Assembly: GCA_018968885.1 (NCBI GenBank) | Contig: JAGWZK010000002.1 | Location: forward strand, 248,001 to 312,000 | DNA length: 64,000 bases | Source: Planctomycetota bacterium | GTDB taxonomy: Bacteria > Planctomycetota > Phycisphaerae > Phycisphaerales > UBA1924 | Direction: 5' to 3' | Shown: piece after piece, positions 53,644 through 63,411 of the stretch | Numbering within the stretch: position 1 is the stretch's first letter | How the letters are laid out: every line of letters begins with the position of its first letter | Translations under genes and position numbers: made by a program | Notes under the pieces: generated by a model | Databases searched by the model: none | What the model was told of the DNA's origin: nothing | Seen by the model: the letters and a program-made list of their open reading frames with translations, nothing else

Positions 53644-54140
53644 GCTGGACCTCCGGTGGTCTGTGCGGAAAGGACTTCGTTGAGCCGCTGTGACACCATG
53701 TCGCGGAGCGCGGCGGCGGTGTGACGATAGACCTCGACGCCGCGACCGATGGGGTCAGCGACATCCTTGCCCTGGGGATCGACAAGGTGAATCTTGGAAG
53801 CAAGGTCTGGGGCGAGGGAGAGGAGAACCTTGCGGTGTGAGGCGGTCATGGCGTAGACGGCGGTGGCGGATTCGAGCATGGCGCGGGTGACCTGCTGGGC
53901 GCGATGGCGGATGGGCTCGGCACCGACGGAGGCGAGGGCCTCGGCGGTTTCGCGGCTGGGAGGGGAGCCGACCTCGGCACCGGTGCCGGCGGAATCGATG
54001 TGGACGCGGAGACCTTTGGGTGGAGTGCGGATGAGGAGGTCTTGGGCGATGGCGTGGGCCATGGGGCTGCGGCATGTGTTGCCTGTGCAGACGAAGAGGA
54101 GGTGGACCTCTGGGGAGTTGGAGGGACTGCCGCTGGGCAT
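53640..54140 (-). CDS. Low-molecular-weight protein tyrosine/arginine phosphatase
   Basis: A 166-residue phosphatase. The P-loop C-TGNTC-R-S near residue 20 (CX5R) and the general acid DPIG near 130 are both present, as are the family's 'DSAGTGAEVGSPPSRETAEALASVG' and 'HRAQQVTRAMLESATAVYAMTASHRKVLLSLAPD'. The double Cys P-loop VCTGNTCRSP is typical of the YwlE (protein-arginine phosphatase) and Sua5-linked subgroup, so phospho-Arg or phospho-Tyr is the substrate. The start at 54140 was chosen because the upstream residues lack family similarity. It couples to rpiB by ATGA. Confidence 0.9.
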   Translation of the reverse strand: MPSGSPSNSPEVHLLFVCTGNTCRSPMAHAIAQDLLIRTPPKGLRVHIDSAGTGAEVGSPPSRETAEALASVGAEPIRHRAQQVTRAMLESATAVYAMTASHRKVLLSLAPDLASKIHLVDPQGKDVADPIGRGVEVYRHTAAALRDMVSQRLNEVLSAQTTGGPA

Positions 54141-54409
54141 AGGAGCACGATACTGAGGGAGTTGGTTTGATGTCGGATAGTGTTGAATGGTGCCCAGGCC
54201 GTGCATTATCGGACTTTACTGTACGAAATCAAGGTTGAAGGACGATCTGGGGTGAGGAAGTGCGGGGTTGGCAACACGGGGGAGTGCGTATGCGAATAAA
54301 CTGATGATGGCTCAGGGAGGCGGCGTTCTGCCGCCGGGGTTGTGTTCGCGCCGGAACGTTGCGGGGCGAATGGGTGTAAGAAATCTTGTGACACCGGAGG
54401 GTGCAGCCA

Positions 54410-55480
54410 ATGGCTCAGGGATGTATGTATCGTCAATCGCGCGCGGGCTTTTCGTTGATCGAACTGCTGGTGGTGCTTTTCATCATCGGGCTGGTGGTGG
54501 CGATTGTGATTCCGGCGCTGGGAGCGGCGCGGACGGTGGCACGCAAGACGAGCACGCAGGCACTGATCAATCAGGTGGGTCAGGGTGCGATGCAATTCCA
54601 GACTGATGAGCGGCGCGTGCCGGGTGCGTTTAGCGCTCGCGACATGGGCGCGACTGAGAATGCGACACGCGGAATGTCTGGCATGGAGAACATGATGCTG
54701 GACCTGGCCGGGGGCGTGGTGGGATCGACGACGACGGAGACGACGGTGATCTCAGTAGGGCCATTCAGCGCGGCGAGCAAGCAATTAAAGGTGGACACCG
54801 CGGTGATCGGTGTGAAGACGAACTCGAACAATATCTATTTCGCGCCACCGGCCAAGAACTACGTGGCACAGATCAGCGGGCGCGGGCAGATCGGTGATGT
54901 GGCGCACGCGGGAGCGACTGAAGGTGATGTGCAGTTGAAGGATCTGGTGGATGATTTTGGCCAGCCCTTGCTGGCGTGGACGATTGATGAGGGCGCGATC
55001 GGGCCGGTGACGACGGCGGCGGACTTTGCCCGCGTTGCGTCCGATGGTGCGGGAAACGGCGTCTCACGCTTTTACTGGAATCAGAATGCGTGCTTCCTGA
55101 ATGCTCCGGCATTGGGCAAGTTGCAGAAGGATCAGGTTACGGGTTCAATTCTGAGCGACACAACCAACAAGTTGACGAATATGAGAGCGTTGCTGGGGAA
55201 TCCTTCCGCAGTGGCCAATCCCAACGAACTTAGCCCGGCAGGTCAACGCAATTTGATTATTCCAGCGGCAGCTCGTGGTGGAAAGTTTGTGATTCAATCC
55301 GCTGGTGCAGACGGTATTTTCCTCGGTGCGTCTGACAAAGGAATGGGAATTCATGCGGGTGCTAGGACCGCACCGTTGCCCTTTGGTGCAAACTTCAAGC
55401 GGATCGATAATTACTCGTATCCCAAGTCAATCGATGTGCTGGTTGATTTTGATGACATCATCGTGGGCGGCGGATCTTGA
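54410..55480 (+). CDS. Type IV prepilin-like protein (pseudopilin)
   Basis: A 356-residue protein. The class III leader is A-GFSLIELLVVLFIIGLVVAIVIPAL (residues 9-33): prepilin peptidase would cut after Gly, leaving Phe and Glu+5. A long helix follows ('RTVARKTSTQALINQVGQGAMQFQTDE'), then a large globular part without a recognised domain. The C-terminus ends 'FKRIDNYSYPKSIDVLVDFDDIIVGGGS'. The start is set by GGAGG about ten bases upstream; a GTG at 54401 is an alternative. It is an orphan relative to assembly genes. A hairpin (TTGATCGCGG/CCGCGATCAA) overlaps its stop. Confidence 0.88.
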   Translation: MAQGCMYRQSRAGFSLIELLVVLFIIGLVVAIVIPALGAARTVARKTSTQALINQVGQGAMQFQTDERRVPGAFSARDMGATENATRGMSGMENMMLDLAGGVVGSTTTETTVISVGPFSAASKQLKVDTAVIGVKTNSNNIYFAPPAKNYVAQISGRGQIGDVAHAGATEGDVQLKDLVDDFGQPLLAWTIDEGAIGPVTTAADFARVASDGAGNGVSRFYWNQNACFLNAPALGKLQKDQVTGSILSDTTNKLTNMRALLGNPSAVANPNELSPAGQRNLIIPAAARGGKFVIQSAGADGIFLGASDKGMGIHAGARTAPLPFGANFKRIDNYSYPKSIDVLVDFDDIIVGGGS

Positions 55481-55500
55481 TCGCGGATGACCGCGATCAA
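55477..55500. other. Perfect ten-base stem overlapping the pseudopilin stop
   Basis: TTGATCGCGG (55477-55486) and CCGCGATCAA (55491-55500) surround ATGA. The stop TGA is part of the left arm. No T-run follows on either strand, so it is more likely an mRNA-stabilising 3' hairpin than a terminator. Confidence 0.6.
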
Positions 55501-55578
55501 AAATAGGCAAAGGTCCTCATGACCAAATTGCTAAGTAGGGCAGTGAAGCACGAGATCTTGCGAAAATGAAACGAACAC

Positions 55579-55615
55579 CACCCCACGACTGTTGACAGCG
55601 TGGGGTTTTTCTTTA
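55579..55615 (+). terminator. Rho-independent terminator before the GH57 gene
   Basis: CCCCACG (55581-55587) pairs with CGTGGGG (55599-55605), followed by TTTTTCTTT (55606-55614). It stands 100 bp past the pseudopilin stop and only 21 bp before the next start codon, so it ends the preceding transcript or attenuates the GH57 gene. Confidence 0.88.
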
Positions 55616-55625
55616 TGCTCGGCGG

Positions 55626-58600
55626 ATGCGCAACACGAAGGATGGTCGGGTTCTGGCATCGGTGATGGGTTTGGTGGCTGCCGCGGGATGGGCGGTGGCG
55701 GAGCCATTGAACTTCACGTATCTGTGGCACCTCGAGCAGCCGATCTACTGGCCGGACCGGCTGGTGAGTGGTGCAGATCGGACAGAGCGCGCGTGGGAGT
55801 CGATCGTGCGGAAAGATGGCGGGGCGTTTCACCCGACCAACAACTTGCGTGACATTTTCGGGTTGGCGGATCGCGTGGCGGCGTATCAGTATCGGCCGCG
55901 GGATGCGGTCAATGCGATACGGTGGACAGCGCGGGGTGGGGCGCAGGTGTCGTATTCGGGTGGGTTGATTGAGAACATCACATCGCTGGGAAATGCAGGG
56001 CAACTGGGCTATGGCGGCGGGTGGATGAATCCATTTCGCGAGGCGCGGAACTGGACCACGGCGAGTGGGAAGCCACGGCTGGACATTGTGGTGTTTGGAT
56101 TTCACCATCCGCTGATGCCGCTACTTGATGAGAGCACGATGCGCAAGAGCGTGCAGCTGTATAAGGCGGCTTATGGAGGCGTGTGGGGCACGTCGCCGGG
56201 GCAATCACGCGGGTTCTTTCCCAGTGAGATGGCGTTCAGCACGCGGATGATTCCGGTGCTGGCGAGTGAGGGGATTGCGTGGAGCTTTGTGAGCGCGGAG
56301 AAATTGAGCCGGGCGTGTGCGGATTTCCCGGTGGTGTTTGGATCGGGTGGAGTGAACTGCGATCCACCGAATAGGGCAGATCAATTGAACCCGGCGCAGG
56401 GCGCGGGCGGGTATTACAGAGTGTCGATCAGCCGCGGGTGCGCACCGGCAGAGGCGTATCCATTTTCGTTGACGCCCAGGCGTGCGCAGTATGTGAATCC
56501 TGAGACGGGAGCGGTGAGCCAGATCATCGTGGTGCCGTGCTCGCAGAGCTTGGGATGGAAGGATGGGTATGCGCCGCTGGGGCTGAGTGATTTCAACGCG
56601 CTGCAGACGAGGAATGACAACGCGCGGCCGATGCTGCTGGTGCTGGCGCATGATGGGGACAATGCGTGGGGCGGCGGATATTCGTATTACCAGGAGGCGA
56701 CGCCGAATCTGGTGTCGCAGGCAAGTGGCGCGGGGTATGTGGCGACGACGGTGGAGCAGTATCTGACGGATCATCCGGTGCCCGGCAACGACGTGGTGCA
56801 TGTTGAGGATGGGGCGTGGGTGAATGCGGATGGGGATTTCGGCTCGCCCCAGATGCTGAATTGGAACTGGCCGCCGGTGAGCAGCACGGGCGTGGTGGAT
56901 ATCCCCAATGGGTGGGCTGAGGACATTCGCAACTGGGGGGTGATCACGGCGGCGCAGAACGTGGTGGACACGGCAGAACAGATTTCTGTGGGTCAGGGTC
57001 AACCGGTGGTGATGAGCCGGGTGCTGAACCCGGATGGAAACACGACGGGGACGGAGCGGGCGTGGCACTATTTTCTGGCGAGTTTGAACTCGGGATACAT
57101 GTACTACGGGACTGCCGAGGATTTTGAAGTGAAGCCGACGATCGCATGCAACGAGGCGATTCGCTGCGCGATGCCGGTGGTGAATTCTGGAACGGACAAT
57201 ACATCGCCGACAATCTGGATTCCTCAGAGATATCCGTGGAACCCGGGGAGTGTGAACTTTGGTCCCCTGCATGGATACCAGCAGAGGGTGAACAACGGAG
57301 ATTTCTGGATCTGGACCTTTGCCCACGATGTGTCGGGAATGGGAAGCGTGACGCTGAAGTATCGACTTGATGATGATGGCGTGCGAGGATTGAACAGCGC
57401 GGCGAACGACACATACGCGGGCGGCGCGGGCGTGGGGGCGTGGCAGAGTGTGAGCATGACGGCGCGGGCCTTTCCGACGGGGAATGTGTACAACAACCCG
57501 ACGATTGATTTCTTTGAGCTGCCGCAGCAGATGGCGACGCAGTACCACACGCAGTTGATCGGGATTCGTTCGAAACTGGTGGATTACTACATCGAGGCGG
57601 TGGACACGCGCGGCAATGTGCGCAAGAGCCCGATTCAGCACGTGTACGTGGGCGATGGAAGTGGCGGTAGCCCGGGTGGGCCGGTGGTGACGGTGAATCC
57701 GACGACGCCAGTGGCGGGGCAACCGGTGACGATCACCTATGACCCGGCGGGTCGCGTGCTCGCCAGCGCGACGAGCGTGCTCGCGCACGTGGGGTACAAC
57801 GCGTGGAGCACAGTGGTGAGCCCGGACCCGGCGATGACGCTGGCGAATGGGAAGTGGTCGTGCACCGTGACCGTGCCGCAGAGTGCGACGGCGCTGGATC
57901 TGGCATTCAACAACGGGAGTGGGACGTGGGATAACAACGGCGGCGGGGACTGGCACTTTGCGGTGACGGGTGGGCAGCCGGGGCCGAACTTTGTGATGGA
58001 TGGGGTGCTGGACAGTGGGACGACATTGATTGCGCAGAACGGGGGAATGTGGCTGCGAGCGGCGCTCCGCAATGGCAAGCTGTATCTGGCTTGTCCTGAT
58101 GCAGGAGAAGGGAACGATCACTTTGTCGTGGTGGGAAGACCGCCGACGAATCCTGGGCCGATGCAAAGCGCATTCTGGGGCAAGGGTGGACAGGTGGCGC
58201 GGTGGGATCTGTTCCTTGCGGATGAGAATGACAACGACTATGAGTCGTGGTTCAATGCGGCAGGAAGCAGCACGACAGCGAATGTGCAGGCGGCGACGGG
58301 AGCGAATGGTGGAGTGCTTGAGGGCGTGATTGATCTGGCAGCGCAATTTGGAACGGTGCCGGAGTCGATCGCGGCGGCGGTGGCGCTGTATCCGACGGCG
58401 AACGGAAGTGCGCTGGCGTTCAACTTTGGTGTGCCGGTGAGCAGCGATGGGAATGCGAATCTGAATCCGACGGACTTTGTAACGATTCCACTGTGTTCAC
58501 TGACCACTGCGGGTTGCTGCCCGGCGGATTTCAATGGGGACACCACGCTGGACTTCTTTGACTATCTGGATTTTGTTGCAGGATTCAGCAGCAACAGCGC

Positions 58601-58682
58601 GGCGGCGGATTTTAATGGTGACACCGTGATCGATTTCTTTGATTACCTGGATTTTGTGGCGGCGTTTTCGAGCGGATGTTGA
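55626..58682 (+). CDS. Exported GH57-type glycosidase with CBM25-like module and tandem GC-type dockerin tail
   Basis: A 1018-residue exported protein. After the signal peptide (AAAGWAVAEPL), the first 430 residues resemble a GH57 alpha-amylase/amylopullulanase barrel: 'NFTYLWHLEQPIYWPDR' (HxHQPxYWP-like start), 'GFFPSEMAFSTRMIPVLASEGIAWSFVS' (the P.E.A region with the nucleophile Glu) and 'LAHDGDNAWGGG' (general acid Asp). Residues 665-760 ('VTVNPTTPVAGQPVTITYDPAGRVLASATSVLAHVGYNAW...FNNGSGTWDNNGGGDWHF') resemble the starch-binding CBM25/26 modules. A further beta domain follows, then DFNGDTTLDFFDYLDF and DFNGDTVIDFFDYLDF, ending SSGC. It is probably a surface-held starch or glycogen-degrading enzyme. 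The catalytic residues are assigned by position and not proven. Confidence 0.78.
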   Translation: MRNTKDGRVLASVMGLVAAAGWAVAEPLNFTYLWHLEQPIYWPDRLVSGADRTERAWESIVRKDGGAFHPTNNLRDIFGLADRVAAYQYRPRDAVNAIRWTARGGAQVSYSGGLIENITSLGNAGQLGYGGGWMNPFREARNWTTASGKPRLDIVVFGFHHPLMPLLDESTMRKSVQLYKAAYGGVWGTSPGQSRGFFPSEMAFSTRMIPVLASEGIAWSFVSAEKLSRACADFPVVFGSGGVNCDPPNRADQLNPAQGAGGYYRVSISRGCAPAEAYPFSLTPRRAQYVNPETGAVSQIIVVPCSQSLGWKDGYAPLGLSDFNALQTRNDNARPMLLVLAHDGDNAWGGGYSYYQEATPNLVSQASGAGYVATTVEQYLTDHPVPGNDVVHVEDGAWVNADGDFGSPQMLNWNWPPVSSTGVVDIPNGWAEDIRNWGVITAAQNVVDTAEQISVGQGQPVVMSRVLNPDGNTTGTERAWHYFLASLNSGYMYYGTAEDFEVKPTIACNEAIRCAMPVVNSGTDNTSPTIWIPQRYPWNPGSVNFGPLHGYQQRVNNGDFWIWTFAHDVSGMGSVTLKYRLDDDGVRGLNSAANDTYAGGAGVGAWQSVSMTARAFPTGNVYNNPTIDFFELPQQMATQYHTQLIGIRSKLVDYYIEAVDTRGNVRKSPIQHVYVGDGSGGSPGGPVVTVNPTTPVAGQPVTITYDPAGRVLASATSVLAHVGYNAWSTVVSPDPAMTLANGKWSCTVTVPQSATALDLAFNNGSGTWDNNGGGDWHFAVTGGQPGPNFVMDGVLDSGTTLIAQNGGMWLRAALRNGKLYLACPDAGEGNDHFVVVGRPPTNPGPMQSAFWGKGGQVARWDLFLADENDNDYESWFNAAGSSTTANVQAATGANGGVLEGVIDLAAQFGTVPESIAAAVALYPTANGSALAFNFGVPVSSDGNANLNPTDFVTIPLCSLTTAGCCPADFNGDTTLDFFDYLDFVAGFSSNSAAADFNGDTVIDFFDYLDFVAAFSSGC

Positions 58683-58696
58683 AAGGCAAAGCATGA

Positions 58697-58720
58697 GGCA
58701 TCTGGCATCTGGCATCTGGC
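58697..58720. repeat. Tandem repeat of GGCATCT (period 7, three copies)
   Basis: Three consecutive GGCATCT units plus GGC, in the 70-bp spacer between the convergent GH57 and propeller genes. Confidence 0.85.
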
Positions 58721-58752
58721 GGGCACATCACACGCTTGGCGTCATCAACTCA

Positions 58753-61700
58753 TCACTTCTGACTCGGCGGCAAGGAGACGACCAGAGTGAGAGAGCCGGT
58801 GGAGACGAGGAGTTTGCCATCGAGAAGGTGCATGGCGCGGGGGTCGTCGTACATGACGAGCATGGGTTGGGCCTTCAAGCGCAGCGAGGGGATTTCATAG
58901 AAGTAGATGCGTGAGGCCTCGCGGGTTTCCTCGCTGGCGATGCCGGGCTCGGCGAGTTCTTCGCGCTGAGAGTTGACAGCGATGATGCGCTGGGCGCTGA
59001 CGGCGGGAATGAGCATCGAAGTTTCGCCATCGAGGGCATCGGCACCGACGAGTTCGCCGGTGTGGTCGTAGCAGAGGATGCCGTGCTCGGTAGCGACGGT
59101 GAAGCCGACCGGGGAGTTGGCAGGAGTGTTGGCGGATGCAGGGAGGGGATAGATGGAGAAGATGCTGTTTTCGGCGAGCTTGCCGCGACGTTCGAGGGTT
59201 TTTTCTCTGACACTTCCCGTGACGAGATTGATGAGCCAGAGGCCACGATCTCGGGCGAGGACGACCATGGAATCGCCAAGCACCGTCGCATCGGTGGATT
59301 GATTGAGGGCTTCTTCGTTGATGCTCCAGAGTTCGGCACCAGCACGCGGATCGACACAGAGGATGCCACCGGCCATTCCCAGGACGACGCGGCCGCCGGA
59401 GACGGGGCGAGCCCAGCGAATGTCGCCGGGATCGGACTTGTTCTGTTCACGATGGAACCAGCCGGTGCGCTCATCGACTTCGTGCAATATTGCGCCGCTG
59501 CGGGCATCGAGGACGGCGAGGGCGCTGACGGGATCGGAGCCACGATCCACGCCGCGACGACGGCCAATGGCAACGAGGGTGTGGTCTTTGCCACTGGGAA
59601 CCACAGCAGCGTCGTAGATCATGTCCAAGCGGGGCCATGCGGCCCACATGCGTTGACCAGTGGTGAGATCGATGGCGGCGAGGCGGCCACCTCGCTGGGC
59701 CATGACGAGGATGTTGTCGGCGGCAAAGAAGAGGGCATCGACGGGGCGGGTGGGACCATCCAGGGGCGTGAGGATCTGCGCGGGACCTTCGCCTTGGGTG
59801 CGGCGAGGTTCGAGACCATCGAACCAAGTGGCGACGTCGGTGCTCTTCCAGCTTGTGCTGCCTCGCGAGGCGTCGATGCACTCGATGATGCCGCCGGTGG
59901 GTGATGGGGCAAAGATGAGGACGTGGCGATGATCGAGGCGGAGGAGTGAGGGGCGGATGCCTTCGTAGGGTTTGTCCCAGAGGAGTTCGAATGTGCCGCG
60001 AGGAGTGATGGAGAAGAGGCCGATGCGCATGAGGGTGTCGTTGAAGAGGACGACATGCTCGATGCTTGGGCCACCGGGATTGTGCATGGTGGGGAAGGTG
60101 TCGACGAGGACCCATCCGGCGAGGACCTGGACACCGTCGGCGGGTCGATCACCAATGGCGGGGGCACGCGAGGGGCGAGCCAGGGCAGCGTCGATCTCTG
60201 TGCGGACGGCGGAGTATCGCGTGGCGAGCGGCCCCTGACCGGCAGAGGCATCGATGGTGGCAAAGGTGGCAAGGGCCTGAGCGGGGCGGCCCTGGGCAGC
60301 AAGTGCCGCAGCAAGATCGAGTGAAAGCTGGGTGGCAAGGTCGGCCTGATCGACGCGCCCGGCGGTAACTCCGGTGCGAGCGATGCGAGTGGCGTTGGCG
60401 AGGGCGTGAATGCCCCCGAGAGGATCATTGTTCTGGGTTCGCAGCGTCGAGAGGGTTTGCCAGATGCGAGGCGTGACCGAAGCGACGGGGTAGCGCGAGG
60501 CGAGGGTCGCGAGTGCCGCTGGAGTGGGTGAGCCGGCAGAGAGGCGCGAGAACTCTTCGGCGGCGGTGGTGTCTTGAGTGGTGTAGGAGGAGGCACCGAA
60601 ACGAGCGAGGACATTGAACATGCGTTCGGCGGCGAGGGTTCCGGCGGGAGTGAGGGTGTAGTCGGGGCCGGGCATAGAGACGGCGGCAAGCGCGGGATCG
60701 GAAAGGATGGTCTGGTACCGAGCCATGGCAGAGGCGCCGGCGGTGCGACTTTCATCGGCGCGAGCGGCAAGGAAAAGATGCTCGACAAGTTCGTTAGGTG
60801 TGCTGGCGCAGGTGCCCAGACGCTCGACGATAGCGGCGACGAGCGCGATGTTCATGGGCGGTTCAAGACCGACTGGTGTGCGTGGCTTGATGGGCGCAGC
60901 GGCCGAGGGGAGTGAACCAGTCTCACCCAGTGCTCGCCGGACAATACCGGAAAGGGAGGTGAAGAGGCGATGACGCAGGGGCGCGGCCTCGGCGGCGGGG
61001 AGTGCTGCCAGGAGTTGAAGGGCGCGATCGGCGGGGGCGATGATCTGCTCGTAGCGCGTGGCGCGGAAAGCCAGATCAACAAGCTCGATCTGAGGCAATG
61101 GCGCATCAGGATTGCGGGTGGCGCGGGCCTGCAACGTCTGCATGGCGCGATCAGCCTCGACAAAGAGGTGCAGGCGAGTCTGATCGGCGGCGATGATGGT
61201 GCCATCAGTGATGACGACATTGCCAGCGGCGGCGATGGGGATGAGCTGGGATTCTTTGGGGGAAGCAGGATCGATGACGGCGATGCCACTGGCCGTGGGG
61301 ACCATGAGCTGGCGATCGGTGGCGATGGGTCGGCCCTTGAGGGTGCCGGGAGCAAACTCCAGAGATGATGTGGCCTCGCCCTCCTGAATGTTGGCAGCAG
61401 GAATGAAGGTCATGCGCTGCGCGGCGGGGAAGCAGAGCCATTGACCAACGCGGAAAGCGCAGCGCGGATCACCGACGAAGGCCAGAGGGCGAGTGTGTGT
61501 GACCGTGCCACTGGAAAGATCCAGTCGGAGAAGATTCTCGCCACCGGGTTGAATGGCGATGACGCCGGAGCCATCAGCGATGGGGCGATTCACACACCAG
61601 ACGGGAGTGAACTCTCCCATCAAGGAGCTGCGATAGACAGGCTCGCCACGAAAGCGGCGCGCCCAGGCGACGCGGCCGTTGGCGGCTTCGATGGCTGAGA

Positions 61701-63171
61701 TGACACCCAGGCCATCGGTGTGGATGATGAGACCTTGATGGAGAAGGGGTGAATCGGCGATGCGATCACGCGCAGCGCTGGGAAGTGAGCCGGCGGAACC
61801 CAAGAGACGCGACCATTTCATCTGACCGGTGTAGAGATCGAGAGCAACCATGTAGGCACTGGAGATGCGCCGTGATGTGGCACGCTTGCGGATGGGAACG
61901 ACGGCGGTGTCGCCATCGATAATGATCTCGCCGCGAACGCTGGAGGATTCGAACTGGGGAGAGAGGGATTCGATATCGACAGACCAGAGCCACTGACCAT
62001 CGGAGGAGTAGGCGTGCACACGAGGGTCGCCGCGGCGAGATGAGCCCATTGCCAGGCCCGAAGTACCGACGATCACACCGGAGCTGACGGCGACGGAAGA
62101 AACATCATCGAGAACGTAGTCGGGGCGATAGACGCGGCCACGACGCTCCTCATAACTGGAATCATCAAAGAGGAGGTTGGGGGGACGGGAGCGCCAGAGG
62201 ATGGAAAGGGTGATGCGGTCGTAGGCGGTGATTTCGACACCGTCATTGGTGTAGACGACATCGCCGGAGATGGTGGGGAAGAGCCATGCGTTGCCGCGAT
62301 CTTCCGAGCGTTGCGGCATGTCGGCGAGTGCGACTTCCCAATCGTCACGAGGTGTGTTGAACTGGGTGCCGACGAGGGTGCTGACAAGGGGCTTGATGGT
62401 GGATTCGCCGGTCCAGGGGGGCGGGGCATCCTGCTGCGACATGGGTGATCGCTGAACACGCTGGGCGCGAGCAGGGACAGTGGCGGGTGTGAAGTCTGCG
62501 GATGTGGGAGCGGGTTTGCCCGCAGCGGTGGTCCACTGGGAAGCCCATTGACGGACCTCATCGCGGGGAAGATAGCGAGCGATCTGCACGGCAAGCGCCG
62601 CGGCGGTGACAGCACGTTCACCGCTGCGATCCGGGTGCAGTTCGAGTTGGGCGAGCACGAGCCGCGACGCTTCGAAGCGTCCTTCGAGGAGGCGGGCGCG
62701 AGCGAGCGTCAGGGCGGCATCAAAGCCAGCGGTGGTGAAAAGGCGGGCGCGCTCGGTTGATTCAGCATCACCTGAATCCAGCGCTCGCTGGGCGCGAGGG
62801 CCCTCGCTGAGGCGGTAACGATCCAGGAGCGCGGGAGTAGCGCGCAGGCGGCGGTGGACGAGTTCGCGGACGGAGAGGAAGAGCTCAGAGTCCTGCTGAG
62901 ATTCGAGGACGCGGTCGGACTCGGTATCGAGGACGGCCTGAAGAATGCGGGCAGCTTCGGCGAGATTGCCGGTGGAGACGAGGTCTTCGACGCGAGCAAG
63001 TGATTCGCGTGCTGCGACGGAGTCATCGACGTAGACGGGGGTGGATTGCTGGGCCAAGGCGCTCGGGACAGTGGAGGTCGCGGCGGACACGAGGGCGATG
63101 GCGAGGTACAGAGGCGCGACTCGGCGGCGGGCGCGTTGGAAGAGAGATCGAGTTGCACAGCGATTGATCAT
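58753..63171 (-). CDS. Giant PQQ-type beta-propeller protein with N-terminal helical repeats
   Basis: A 1472-residue exported protein with a signal peptide (residues 1-40, ending SALAQ). Residues 45-190 are helical, like TPR-type repeats ('DLVSTGNLAEAARILQAVLDTESDRV', 'LLDRYRLSEGPRAQRAL'). Two groups of PQQ-type blades follow, one at about 260-690 ('VYTNDGVEITAYDRITLSILWRSRPP', 'AYSSDGQWLWSVDIESL', 'VISAIEAANGRVAWARRFRG') and one at 1050-1460 ('AIDLTTGQRMWAAWPRLDM', 'ILCVDPRAGAELWSINEEA'). Between them lie 350 mostly helical residues. This fits the large planctomycetal PQQ-binding-like repeat proteins of unknown function; blades resemble BamB and quinoprotein dehydrogenases but no catalytic site is seen. 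It ends at GGAGACGACCAGAG-type tail without a dockerin. Confidence 0.82.
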   Translation of the reverse strand: MINRCATRSLFQRARRRVAPLYLAIALVSAATSTVPSALAQQSTPVYVDDSVAARESLARVEDLVSTGNLAEAARILQAVLDTESDRVLESQQDSELFLSVRELVHRRLRATPALLDRYRLSEGPRAQRALDSGDAESTERARLFTTAGFDAALTLARARLLEGRFEASRLVLAQLELHPDRSGERAVTAAALAVQIARYLPRDEVRQWASQWTTAAGKPAPTSADFTPATVPARAQRVQRSPMSQQDAPPPWTGESTIKPLVSTLVGTQFNTPRDDWEVALADMPQRSEDRGNAWLFPTISGDVVYTNDGVEITAYDRITLSILWRSRPPNLLFDDSSYEERRGRVYRPDYVLDDVSSVAVSSGVIVGTSGLAMGSSRRGDPRVHAYSSDGQWLWSVDIESLSPQFESSSVRGEIIIDGDTAVVPIRKRATSRRISSAYMVALDLYTGQMKWSRLLGSAGSLPSAARDRIADSPLLHQGLIIHTDGLGVISAIEAANGRVAWARRFRGEPVYRSSLMGEFTPVWCVNRPIADGSGVIAIQPGGENLLRLDLSSGTVTHTRPLAFVGDPRCAFRVGQWLCFPAAQRMTFIPAANIQEGEATSSLEFAPGTLKGRPIATDRQLMVPTASGIAVIDPASPKESQLIPIAAAGNVVITDGTIIAADQTRLHLFVEADRAMQTLQARATRNPDAPLPQIELVDLAFRATRYEQIIAPADRALQLLAALPAAEAAPLRHRLFTSLSGIVRRALGETGSLPSAAAPIKPRTPVGLEPPMNIALVAAIVERLGTCASTPNELVEHLFLAARADESRTAGASAMARYQTILSDPALAAVSMPGPDYTLTPAGTLAAERMFNVLARFGASSYTTQDTTAAEEFSRLSAGSPTPAALATLASRYPVASVTPRIWQTLSTLRTQNNDPLGGIHALANATRIARTGVTAGRVDQADLATQLSLDLAAALAAQGRPAQALATFATIDASAGQGPLATRYSAVRTEIDAALARPSRAPAIGDRPADGVQVLAGWVLVDTFPTMHNPGGPSIEHVVLFNDTLMRIGLFSITPRGTFELLWDKPYEGIRPSLLRLDHRHVLIFAPSPTGGIIECIDASRGSTSWKSTDVATWFDGLEPRRTQGEGPAQILTPLDGPTRPVDALFFAADNILVMAQRGGRLAAIDLTTGQRMWAAWPRLDMIYDAAVVPSGKDHTLVAIGRRRGVDRGSDPVSALAVLDARSGAILHEVDERTGWFHREQNKSDPGDIRWARPVSGGRVVLGMAGGILCVDPRAGAELWSINEEALNQSTDATVLGDSMVVLARDRGLWLINLVTGSVREKTLERRGKLAENSIFSIYPLPASANTPANSPVGFTVATEHGILCYDHTGELVGADALDGETSMLIPAVSAQRIIAVNSQREELAEPGIASEETREASRIYFYEIPSLRLKAQPMLVMYDDPRAMHLLDGKLLVSTGSLTLVVSLPPSQK

Positions 63172-63411
63172 CTGAGGCGGTCCGGCTGATGGGGCTGCTC
63201 GCGATGTTTGGGCGCGACGCCCCGGCTGAGCAAGTCAAGGCCCGAAAACCCGGTTCGTCCGGGAAACCGCGCCCCACTCCTCACGTATCGATCCGCAGGG
63301 GGCGTGCCTTGCGTTGCAGATTCGATGCGAGTGAAGGGAATGTATGGAAGTCCGGGCTTAGGGGTAAATCGGGGCTGTGTAACAGCCGATAGGACCATGA
63401 AGGACGGGGTC
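63172..63411. other. Divergent non-coding region
   Basis: 240 bp between the propeller gene (minus) and the DUF5658-like gene (plus). A small inverted repeat GGCTGT-GTA-ACAGCC (63373-63387) precedes the downstream gene by 25 bp. No other feature is recognised. Confidence 0.4.

Noticed and set aside
56205-58346. Minus-strand open frame of about 713 codons inside the GH57 gene
   Set aside because: Extremely Arg/His-rich, no family pattern; arises from codon bias in the GC-rich plus-strand gene.
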